DNA of 10,192 nt, taken from NCBI GenBank assembly GCA_003533825.1, contig DQCG01000517.1, positions 1 through 10,192 on the forward strand, written 5' to 3'. Of the stretch, positions 1-5,852 are shown in pieces; positions within the stretch are counted from its first letter, which is position 1; each line of letters starts with the position of its first letter. The position numbers were made by a program, and so were the translations under genes. Origin of the DNA: Phycisphaerales bacterium. Lineage in GTDB: Bacteria; Planctomycetota; Phycisphaerae; Sedimentisphaerales; Anaerobacaceae. The notes under the pieces were generated by a model. It was not told the DNA's origin. It made no database searches and saw nothing but the letters and a program-made list of their open reading frames with translations.

Positions 1-681
1 TGTGTAAGGCTTGGCGGGGGCATGCTTGGCTGGGGACCGAAGCAGCGCCGGCCGGAATGGTCGGATATGGAATGGCAGATCCGACGGTGGCTGTTCATCA
101 CCTGGCTTTCCGGCGACTTCATCGTCGAGATGCACGTGCACAATCTGGACGTCATGAACTGGGCTTTTAATGCTCATCCGGTGCAGTGCATCGGCATGGG
201 CGGCAGGCAGGTTCGGACCGGCCCGGAGTACGGCAACTGTTACGACCATTTTGCCGTTGAGTATGAGTATCCCAACGGCGTTAGAGTAGAGTATATGGGC
301 AGCCAGATCGATGGCGTCACGAATCGTAACGACCAGAGATTGGTCGGCACGAAGGGCCGGGCATATACGGACTTCGGCAGGGTTGTAATTGAAGGTCCCG
401 GCAAAGCCGAATATGCATGGGACAGAGTCGATCCGTGCATAAAGCAGCACGCCGACCAGATCGCCGCCATTCGTGAAGGCAAGCGGCTCAACGAGGGCAG
501 GCGAATCGCTGAAAGCAGCCTCACGGCGATTATGGGCCGGATGAGCGCATATACCGGCCGGGCCTTGAAATGGGACTGGGCGATGAACGCCTCGAAGCTC
601 GACCTCAGCCCGCCGAAATACGAGTTCGGCGATTTGGAAATGAGGCCCGTGGCGATTCCAGGCAAGACACAACTGATTTAA
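1..681 (+). CDS. Gfo/Idh/MocA family oxidoreductase, C-terminal part (5' end outside window)
   Basis: This is the C-terminal part of an NAD(P)-dependent sugar oxidoreductase of the Gfo/Idh/MocA family. The frame is open from base 1, and the first ATG at 22 is probably internal because family-like sequence (RRPEWSDMEWQIRRW) starts just after it. The substrate-domain block WLSGDFIVEMHVHNLDVMNW is the clearest signature. The His and Asp of HVHNLD sit where this family carries its catalytic or substrate-binding residues. GMGGRQVRTGPEYG and the DHFAVEYEYPNGVRVEY strand follow. The Rossmann NAD-binding domain and any Tat or Sec signal lie upstream of the window. The gene ends 186 bp before the probable start of a secreted FAD oxidoreductase on the same strand. 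Relatives oxidise or epimerise sugars, often at C3. The exact substrate cannot be read here. Confidence 0.88.
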   Translation, partial: CVRLGGGMLGWGPKQRRPEWSDMEWQIRRWLFITWLSGDFIVEMHVHNLDVMNWAFNAHPVQCIGMGGRQVRTGPEYGNCYDHFAVEYEYPNGVRVEYMGSQIDGVTNRNDQRLVGTKGRAYTDFGRVVIEGPGKAEYAWDRVDPCIKQHADQIAAIREGKRLNEGRRIAESSLTAIMGRMSAYTGRALKWDWAMNASKLDLSPPKYEFGDLEMRPVAIPGKTQLI

Positions 682-867
682 ACTAAATCGAGCTCCATAT
701 TGAGGTATTATTGACAATATGGCCTGCAGTAGCACCGATTATGAAGCTTAGTGGGATATCCCGGCTGAGAGTTCGAGATGTGTCGAGGAGTTCATTGGAG
801 TTCACAAATCCTGGAGCTCCTCGATGGCTTCAGAATACCGAGAAAGCTTGTAGAAAGGAAAAGCCTG
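682..867 (+). promoter_or_regulatory. Structured leader between Gfo/Idh and FAD oxidoreductase genes
   Basis: This stretch is probably non-coding. It holds a TTGACA hexamer at 711-716, but without a good -10 at normal distance: GATTAT at 737-742 is 20 bp away. It also has three copies of GAGTTC (769, 788, 798), two of them inside a GGAGTTCA tandem repeat with a 10-bp period. An inverted repeat pairs TCGAGGAGTTC (783-793) with GAGCTCCTCGA (814-824), leaving a 20-nt loop. No T-run follows the hairpin, so it does not look like an intrinsic terminator. A ribosome binding site at 853-859 ends the region. Regulation by an RNA structure or a repeat-binding protein is inferred. Confidence 0.4.
853..859 (+). 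promoter_or_regulatory. Ribosome binding site that selects a TTG start
   Basis: GAAAGGA lies 8 nt before TTG at 868-870. The upstream in-frame ATG at 778 has no comparable purine-rich site and would place the signal peptide about 30 residues from the N-terminus. This is the main reason for choosing TTG. Confidence 0.55.
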
Positions 868-2484
868 TTGAGACAAACCATCGTCATCGCTTTCATCATG
901 TTCGGATTGCAACTCGCGGGAAGTCTGCTGGCTCGTGCTGCCGATATCACTGAGCCCAGATACGACGTCGTAGTCTACGGCGACTCGTCAGGCGCGGTGA
1001 CGGCAGCCGTCGCGGCCAGGAGGCTGGGGCGAAGCGTCATACTCGTGAATCCTGCGTGTTTTCCTGGCGGCATGAGCGGAAGCGGACTGGGAGCGACCGA
1101 CTTTCTTGGCCGGAGATCGACCTTTGGCGGCATCGCCTCGGAGTTCTACGACGAAATCGCCAGACATTACGGCAAAACCTACGTCCGTAGTTTCGAGCCG
1201 CACGTCGGCCGGATGGTATTCCAAAAGCTCATTGCTGACGCGGAGGTAACCGTTGCTTTCGATGAACAACTCGACCGCAAGAGCGGCGTGAAGATGGAAG
1301 GCAAGCTTATCGTCTCAATCACCACCCTCAACGGCAAGACCTATCGAGGAAAGATGTTCATTGACGCGACATACGTCGGTGACCTGATGGCGGCGGCGGG
1401 CGTGACCTATACCGTCGGGCGCGAGGCCGAGAGTCAATACAGCGAAAATCTGGCAGGTGTCCGGCGCGGTGACACCAAGCCGCGGGCCCATTACACCCAA
1501 GGCGACAAGGATCACTTCATCAGGGACGTCGATCCGTACATAACGCCGGACGATCCCGACAGCGGCCTGCTGCCTCTCGTCTACAGGATCGATAACCTGG
1601 TCAACGACCAGGGCGACAGGAAAATCCAGGCGTACAACTATCGTGTCTGCCTGACAACCGACCCGAAACAGCGTATTCCGATCGAGAAACCCGCGGGATA
1701 CCGCGAGATCGACCACGAACTGCTGCTTCGCAACTTCGAGGCGGGCGACCATCGTGTGCCTGCGCTCATCGAGCCACTGGCGGGCACCGGCACCAAGGTC
1801 GATTGGAATAGCATGCACGCCATCGGCAGCGACTACGCCGGTGTCAACTGGGAATACCCGGAAGCCGGCTATCAGAGGCGGCGCGAAATCGAGGCGGCAC
1901 ACGAGACGTATATCCACGGACACCTGTGGACCTTGTCGAACAATCCGCGCGTGCCTGCCAATATCCGCAGGAAAGTCAGCGCCTACGGCTTGCCCAGGGA
2001 TGAATTCACCGACAATGGTGGCTGGCCATACATGATTTACATCCGCGAGGCCCGGCGGATGGTGTCGGACTACGTGATGATCCAGGACGACTGCGAAGCG
2101 AAGCGAGCAGTAAAAGATTCGGTGGGACTGGCATCTTTCGGGATGGATTCGCACGTTGTACAGTATTATGTCAACGAGCAAGGATACGTTCGCCGCGACG
2201 GCACGATCTGGCGCGTACCGCCCAGGCCTTACGGTATTTCGTACCGCTCGATTGTGCCCCGGCGGGGAGAATGTGAAAACTTGCTTGTCCCCGTGTGCCT
2301 GTCGGCTTCTCACGTGGCGCACGGTTCGATCCGCATGGAGCCGGTGTTCATGGTGCTCAGCCAAAGCGCCGCGACAGCGGCTTCGCTGGCCATCGCCGAC
2401 GGTGTGGCTGTGCAGAACGTGCAGTACGCGCAGCTCCGCGAACAACTGCTCAGGGATAAACAAATACTCAAGTGGCCGAAATGA
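868..2484 (+). CDS. Secreted FAD-dependent oxidoreductase (FAD_oxidored, PF12831-like)
   Basis: This is a predicted exported flavoprotein oxidoreductase of 538 residues. With the TTG start the N-terminus is a normal signal peptide: an early Arg, a hydrophobic stretch at about residues 5-22, and probable cleavage near ARA/AD at 22-26. A dinucleotide-binding fold follows at residues 33-60 (YDVVVYGDSSGAV), a variant of the GxGxxG loop. Then comes the family hallmark PGGMSGSGLGATDF at 66-79. The MFIDATYVGDLMAAAGV block and the C-terminal SASHVAHGSIRMEPVFMVL block are also typical of this family. An in-frame ATG at 778 gives 568 residues but lacks a good ribosome site; ATG 898 would cut into the signal peptide. 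The next gene starts 39 bp downstream, so the two are probably cotranscribed. Family members are common in planctomycete sugar clusters, with mostly unknown substrates. Oxidation of a sugar or glycoside is inferred. Confidence 0.85.
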   Translation: MRQTIVIAFIMFGLQLAGSLLARAADITEPRYDVVVYGDSSGAVTAAVAARRLGRSVILVNPACFPGGMSGSGLGATDFLGRRSTFGGIASEFYDEIARHYGKTYVRSFEPHVGRMVFQKLIADAEVTVAFDEQLDRKSGVKMEGKLIVSITTLNGKTYRGKMFIDATYVGDLMAAAGVTYTVGREAESQYSENLAGVRRGDTKPRAHYTQGDKDHFIRDVDPYITPDDPDSGLLPLVYRIDNLVNDQGDRKIQAYNYRVCLTTDPKQRIPIEKPAGYREIDHELLLRNFEAGDHRVPALIEPLAGTGTKVDWNSMHAIGSDYAGVNWEYPEAGYQRRREIEAAHETYIHGHLWTLSNNPRVPANIRRKVSAYGLPRDEFTDNGGWPYMIYIREARRMVSDYVMIQDDCEAKRAVKDSVGLASFGMDSHVVQYYVNEQGYVRRDGTIWRVPPRPYGISYRSIVPRRGECENLLVPVCLSASHVAHGSIRMEPVFMVLSQSAATAASLAIADGVAVQNVQYAQLREQLLRDKQILKWPK

Positions 2485-2523
2485 GTTAAACGAAAAATTT
2501 CATAAAATCAATGGGAGAAACTA

Positions 2524-3069
2524 ATGAAACACTACATTCTTTCAATCACGTCACTAACTGTAACAATAGCACTTTTTGCTGCGGCAGCAAGCGCCTCGGA
2601 AGGGCAGAACAAGCCAATCGTGCCAAAAGAGAAAACGATGCTCTGGAACGGTAGAGACTTTACCGGTTGGAAGCTCTTTACGCGCGAGCCGGGCCATGAT
2701 GTCACGAAAACATGGTCTGTTAGGAATGGTTTGCTTCGCTGTGAAGGAAAACCGGCCGGCTACATGCGAACCGAGAAAGAATACGCCGATTACCTGATAC
2801 ATGTCGAGTGGCGCTGGCCTGAAAAAGGCGGCAACAACGGCGTACTCGTACACATGAGCGGCGAGGACAAAGTGTGGCCGAAGAGCCTCGAATGCCAGTT
2901 ATACTCGGGCAACGCCGGCGATTTCTGGGTCATCGGCGGACTCGAAACCGCCGAGCACGCCGGCGGAGGCCCACGGGTCAAAGGGCGCAGAACATTAAAG
3001 CTCAAAGACAGCAGCGAAAAACCGCCTGGCCAGTGGAACTCATACGATATCATCTGTAAGGACGACTGA
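2524..3069 (+). CDS. Secreted DUF1080 (3-keto-disaccharide hydrolase-like) protein, cut by in-frame TGA
   Basis: DUF1080 (PF06439) proteins have a concanavalin-like beta sandwich, and some hydrolyse 3-keto-glycosides. GGGAG at 2513-2517 lies 6 nt before the ATG. A signal peptide is visible at residues 1-24 (KHYILSITSLTVTIALFAAAASA). The family opening LWNGRDFTGW is at 40-49, GGNNGVLVH at 102-110, and the conserved SLECQLYSGNAGDFW at 121-135. The reading frame stops at TGA 3067-3069 after CKDD (residue 181), in the middle of the domain's last part. The missing 43 residues are encoded directly after the TGA in the same frame, ending at TAG 3199-3201. The truncated product lacks the final beta strands and probably does not fold well. 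Possible causes are a recent nonsense mutation, a sequencing or assembly error, or readthrough. TGA also ends the FAD oxidoreductase and UxaE genes here, so a reassigned code is unlikely. The neighbouring oxidoreductases suit a 3-keto-glycoside pathway. Confidence 0.85.
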   Translation: MKHYILSITSLTVTIALFAAAASASEGQNKPIVPKEKTMLWNGRDFTGWKLFTREPGHDVTKTWSVRNGLLRCEGKPAGYMRTEKEYADYLIHVEWRWPEKGGNNGVLVHMSGEDKVWPKSLECQLYSGNAGDFWVIGGLETAEHAGGGPRVKGRRTLKLKDSSEKPPGQWNSYDIICKDD

Positions 3070-3201
3070 GTTGTTGTCCTGGTAAACGGCGTCCTGCAGA
3101 ATGTGGCAACCAAATGCTCGGCAAGTTCCGGTAAAATCTGCCTCCAGAGCGAAGGAACTCCCATAGAATATCGCAACATCTATATCGAACCGCTCAAGTA
3201 G
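3070..3201 (+). pseudogene. In-frame C-terminal remnant of the DUF1080 gene
   Basis: Read in the same frame as the upstream DUF1080 gene, these 43 codons run without a stop to TAG at 3199. They encode VVVLVNGVLQNVATKC, then GKICLQSEGTPIEYRNIYIE. That is the standard DUF1080 ending: a strand with VNG, then the LQSEG turn and a terminal (E/Y)(F/Y)RNI strand. The frame is kept across the stop, so the break is one point change and not an indel. There is no start codon with a ribosome site of its own, so the remnant is expressed only if TGA 3067 is read through. Confidence 0.8.
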
Positions 3202-3237
3202 GTAGCCGGCCGGGTGACTGAAACCGTGAGAAAATGC

Positions 3238-3266
3238 TTGACGACGGCCCCGGCAGATGATATACT
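3238..3266 (+). promoter_or_regulatory. Sigma70-like promoter of the GLUG-repeat gene
   Basis: TTGACG (3238-3243) and TATACT (3261-3266) each match the consensus at five of six positions and are separated by exactly 17 bp. Transcription would begin near 3273, giving a leader of about 49 nt before the ATG at 3322. The surrounding intergenic stretch 3202-3321 shows no clear terminator for the upstream gene. Planctomycete promoter rules are not well defined, so this rests on general sigma70 consensus. Confidence 0.5.
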
Positions 3267-3321
3267 CGACATTGACAAGTAGCATGAACTGTCCACTCGT
3301 TTTGAAGAAGGAGGGCAAATT

Positions 3322-4593
3322 ATGTGCAGTTTGAGTGATAATCTCGGCTCGTCCGGGTCCTGCAAACCGAATAGTAAGCGGGCGATGTCGTTCTTTGTGT
3401 TGTTCGCTCTCAGCTTTTTTTGCATAGCCGCCACAGCCCAATATGACGGCGGCACAGGAACGCAAGGCGACCCATATCTGATTCGAACCGCCGAGCAGTT
3501 GAACACCATCGGAACCAGATCCGGTGACTGGTACAAGCATTTCCAGCTCAGGGCCGATATCGACATGAGCGAGTATGACGAGACGGCGTACAATATCATC
3601 GGGACCGACAGGGATAATACGTTCGGCGGCATTTTCGACGGCAACGACCATACGATTTCGAATTTCAGCCTTAGCACAACGCACCAGTGGTACACGGGTT
3701 TGTTCGGGTGCGTGAGCGGGCAGATAAAAAACCTGGGATTGATTAATCCCGACATCTTCGCCCTCGGAGGCAGGGTCGGCGCGCTGATGGGCGATATGGA
3801 ACAGGGCTCGGCCACAAACTGCTACGTCAAAGGGGTTACTATTTCAGCCGACCGCTATGTCGGCGGATTAGTGGGCTCGACTTCCGGCAGGATTGTCTCC
3901 TGTTATTCCACCGGCAGCGTCACCGGCAATTCGTACGTCGGCGGTCTGGTCGGGCTCGTCGATGATGCGACGGTGAACGCATGTTATTCGAAAGCCACAG
4001 TCAAGGGCAACCTGGAAGTCGGCGGACTCGCTGGTATGACAACCGATGAAGGAAGCGTCATCAGCAATTCCTTTGCCACCGGCAGTGTCACCGGAGGCAC
4101 ATACGTCGGCGGGCTGGCCGGGCAGGTGGAACGCGGCAGAGCCTACAAGTGCTACTCGACGGGCCCTGTCTCAGGCAATCAGCACGTCGGCGGCTTCACC
4201 GGGTATATCAGGGTCCTGGGCGGTGTAACACACTGCTTCTGGGACACTGAAACGAGCGGCTTCTCGGACAGTCCCGGCGGGACCGGCAAAACGACCGCCG
4301 AGATGCAGAAAATGAGCACGTTTACCGATGCGGGGTGGGACTTCTGGAATATCTGGGATATCTGCGAGGGGACGAATTATCCGGTGCTCAAGTGGCAGAT
4401 TCCCGTTACCGATTTTCGCTGTCCCGACGGCGTCGATTTCATAGATTTCGCCTTTTTCGCATCGCACTGGCTGCTCAACAACTGCAACGCATCGAATTAC
4501 TATTGCGAGGGAACGGACCTGGATCAATCGGGTATCGTCGATTTCATCGACCTCGAAGTCCTCGCCGACAACTGGCTCAACGGGCTTCCATAA
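3322..4593 (+). CDS. Secreted GLUG-repeat protein with C-terminal dockerin-like tail
   Basis: This is a predicted exported or surface protein of 423 residues. AGGAGG at 3309-3314 lies 7 nt before the ATG and supports this start, giving a long polar N-region before the hydrophobic segment at 22-36 and likely cleavage near ATA/Q40. ATG 3385 would give a shorter signal but has no better site. Residues 41-150 form a lead-in common in such proteins (GDPYLIRTAEQLNTIG, then ADIDMS and FGGIFDGNDHTISNF). GLUG-type repeats with the VGGLVG core follow at 152-303. Residues 367-421 resemble a dockerin type I / EF-hand tail: FIDFAFFASHWL, then a calcium-loop-like DLDQSGIVDFIDLEVLADNWL. The first loop is short and lacks the usual acidic start. 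Such tails are frequent in Phycisphaerae secreted proteins. An adhesin or substrate-binding role is a guess; no catalytic domain is visible. The last 17 bp overlap the end of the convergent epimerase gene. Confidence 0.82.
   Translation: MCSLSDNLGSSGSCKPNSKRAMSFFVLFALSFFCIAATAQYDGGTGTQGDPYLIRTAEQLNTIGTRSGDWYKHFQLRADIDMSEYDETAYNIIGTDRDNTFGGIFDGNDHTISNFSLSTTHQWYTGLFGCVSGQIKNLGLINPDIFALGGRVGALMGDMEQGSATNCYVKGVTISADRYVGGLVGSTSGRIVSCYSTGSVTGNSYVGGLVGLVDDATVNACYSKATVKGNLEVGGLAGMTTDEGSVISNSFATGSVTGGTYVGGLAGQVERGRAYKCYSTGPVSGNQHVGGFTGYIRVLGGVTHCFWDTETSGFSDSPGGTGKTTAEMQKMSTFTDAGWDFWNIWDICEGTNYPVLKWQIPVTDFRCPDGVDFIDFAFFASHWLLNNCNASNYYCEGTDLDQSGIVDFIDLEVLADNWLNGLP
3775..4230 (+). repeat. GLUG-type protein repeats (about five units)
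   Basis: Units of about 26-29 residues begin with VGALMG, VGGLVG, VGGLVG, VGGLAG and VGGLAG, with a degenerate sixth, VGGFTG. Most units contain a (C/S)(Y/F)(S/A)(T/K) turn and an (S/T)V(T/S/K)G strand, as in STGSVTG, SKATVKG, ATGSVTG and STGPVSG. The DNA echoes this with recurring GTCGGCGG runs. The likely fold is a beta-helix-like stack. Confidence 0.75.
4420..4584 (+). other. Dockerin-like EF-hand tail (two helical repeats)
   Basis: Two duplicated segments end in ASHWL and ADNWL. Only the second has a full EF-hand-like loop, DLDQSGIVDFID, with acidic residues at the expected calcium positions. The first, CPDGVDFIDF, keeps the Asp-Phe helix entry but lacks most of the loop. Calcium binding by the second repeat is inferred from this pattern; whether a cohesin partner exists is unknown. 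Confidence 0.6.
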
Positions 4594-5848
4594 ATACGGG
4601 TCTTACGTGACGTTCGTAGATGTTCTCCGCCACGTTCTGCGCGATGATGTCCTCGTGCCTGTCCAGCGCATTTGTGAAGCGAGTCCCCATTTCCGCGGCT
4701 ATCTTGTATGCGACGTGCAGAAGCTGACGGAAGTTGGGATTGTACTGCCCGCATGATTGGTCGTGCCTCAGCGCCGAGGCGAAACTCTGTCCGTCCCAGT
4801 CATCCACCTGTTCTGGGGTTGGAAGCTCCGCCGTGTCGATATCGATAACGGTTGCATACGGCCCGCAAAGCTCACCGAACCGCATCAGTGCTTTGGCGTA
4901 GACTTCTTTTGCGATTGACAGGCCGTCGCCGCCGGCCATAGCCAGGCCGATCAATTCTTCCAGCCAGGTCGTGCCCGCCGTCTTGATATGCAGTCCGGCA
5001 TCAAATTTCTTCAGAGCACCGGCGATGGGCCCGTATATCGAAAACTTATCGCTGCCGGAGTGAATGCTGAGCTTGAGGTTCTCGGGCAGGCCGAATTCAC
5101 TAACAGCAAAGTGAACTACCGCCAGGTCCTCTTCAAATTCCTTAGCAAAAGCGCTGACGTCACCGACGTAATCCACGCCCTTGTTGAACCGCCCGGTGAA
5201 TTTAGGCGCGATCGTCTGGGCGGGAATTCCTTCTTCGGCGATTGCCGCCAGGATAAAAAGCATCTCGACCGGCGTCTGCGGCTGGTCGGTTTCGTCCATC
5301 GAGACTTCGGTAATGAAGCTGCCGGCGCCTTTGGCTTCTGTAATATGACGATAGATTCCACCCGCCTGCTTAACCGCCAGCAGGAACTTGCCGGAGATCG
5401 CCCTGATTCGTTCCTCGCTGACGTCAAGGTTCCGCTCGATACCTTCGACTGCGAGTGAGCCGATGTATCTGCCGTATTTTTTAACAAAGGCATCGACGTC
5501 GCTCTTGTCGGCCGGCCGGCCGATGAAGTCGGCAACGTCGAGCGTGAAAAAATCGCTCGATTCGATGAACTGATCGACATTGCCCGGCCCGATGTGGTCG
5601 GCATCCACGAAATAGGGGCCGTCCCACTTCAGGGCCTTAACCGCATCGAGAGCCTCCTGACGCGTGTCCGCCGGCGTTGTCCCGATTATCGTATGTTCCC
5701 GGTGCGACTTGTTCCAGACAGGTGTAATATTCAGACCCTGTTCGTTCGCCTTCATCAAAGCGGACAACTGGGCTTTGCCCTGGTGACAGAACCGGTCGCC
5801 GATCCCAAAAGAATATTTCTCCAAAATCATAAATTCGTTCTCCGTCAT
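4577..5848 (-). CDS. uxaE: Tagaturonate epimerase family protein (UxaE-like)
   Basis: UxaE converts D-tagaturonate to D-fructuronate in the cytoplasm, letting galacturonate breakdown join the glucuronate route. The protein has no signal peptide. I recognise the family from the N-terminal YSFGIGDRFCHQGKAQL, the PYFVDADHIGPGNVDQFIE block (79-97), SIHSGSDKF (261-269), LHIKTAGTTWLEE (286-298) and RQLLHVAYKIAAEMG near 374-388. The conserved His and Asp residues in these blocks are candidate metal or catalytic residues by inference. ATG 5848 lies 4 bp after the stop of the pectinase gene and has no clear ribosome site. ATG 5830, with GGAG 9 nt upstream, gives MILEKYSFGIGDRF and may be the true start (417 instead of 423 residues). 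It is the last gene of a minus-strand operon with a GH28 protein and an esterase, which suits galacturonate use. A different sugar-acid epimerase activity remains possible. Confidence 0.75.
   Translation of the reverse strand: MTENEFMILEKYSFGIGDRFCHQGKAQLSALMKANEQGLNITPVWNKSHREHTIIGTTPADTRQEALDAVKALKWDGPYFVDADHIGPGNVDQFIESSDFFTLDVADFIGRPADKSDVDAFVKKYGRYIGSLAVEGIERNLDVSEERIRAISGKFLLAVKQAGGIYRHITEAKGAGSFITEVSMDETDQPQTPVEMLFILAAIAEEGIPAQTIAPKFTGRFNKGVDYVGDVSAFAKEFEEDLAVVHFAVSEFGLPENLKLSIHSGSDKFSIYGPIAGALKKFDAGLHIKTAGTTWLEELIGLAMAGGDGLSIAKEVYAKALMRFGELCGPYATVIDIDTAELPTPEQVDDWDGQSFASALRHDQSCGQYNPNFRQLLHVAYKIAAEMGTRFTNALDRHEDIIAQNVAENIYERHVRPVFMEAR
5840..5843 (-). promoter_or_regulatory. Internal ribosome site favouring a shorter UxaE start
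   Basis: On the minus strand GGAG (5843 to 5840) is followed by 9 nt and then ATG at 5830-5828. The outer ATG at 5848 has only AT-rich sequence and the preceding gene's stop in front of it. The protein from 5830 begins directly at the conserved YSFGIGDRF region. Confidence 0.4.
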
Positions 5849-5852
5849 TCAA

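Noticed and set aside
240..665. Minus-strand frame opposite the Gfo/Idh gene
   Set aside because: The plus-strand sequence matches the Gfo/Idh C-terminal domain; the antisense product has no recognisable motif.
711..742. TTGACA at 711 as a promoter for the FAD gene
   Set aside because: No good -10 lies 16-18 bp downstream; the best match, GATTAT, is 20 bp away. It was kept only as a remark in the leader entry.
1315..2463. A 382-codon minus-strand frame opposite the FAD oxidoreductase
   Set aside because: It has no recognisable domain or ribosome site, and the plus-strand frame carries clear flavoprotein signatures throughout. It is a by-product of GC-rich codon use.
2482..3069. Alternative genetic code with TGA as a sense codon
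   Set aside because: The FAD oxidoreductase (TGA at 2482) and UxaE (TGA at 4579-4577) both end at TGA at a natural family end point.
3067..3110. Selenocysteine insertion at the TGA in the DUF1080 gene
   Set aside because: No convincing SECIS-type hairpin is visible just after the TGA, and DUF1080 is not known to me as a selenoprotein family.
3040..3815. Two overlapping minus-strand frames (3040-3684 and 3180-3815)
   Set aside because: They run across the DUF1080 end, the promoter and the GLUG gene start, have no family features, and conflict with strong plus-strand genes.
3775..4230. DNA-level tandem repeat or CRISPR-like array
   Set aside because: The periodicity comes from coded GLUG repeats; units differ in sequence and length and have no constant repeat with spacers.
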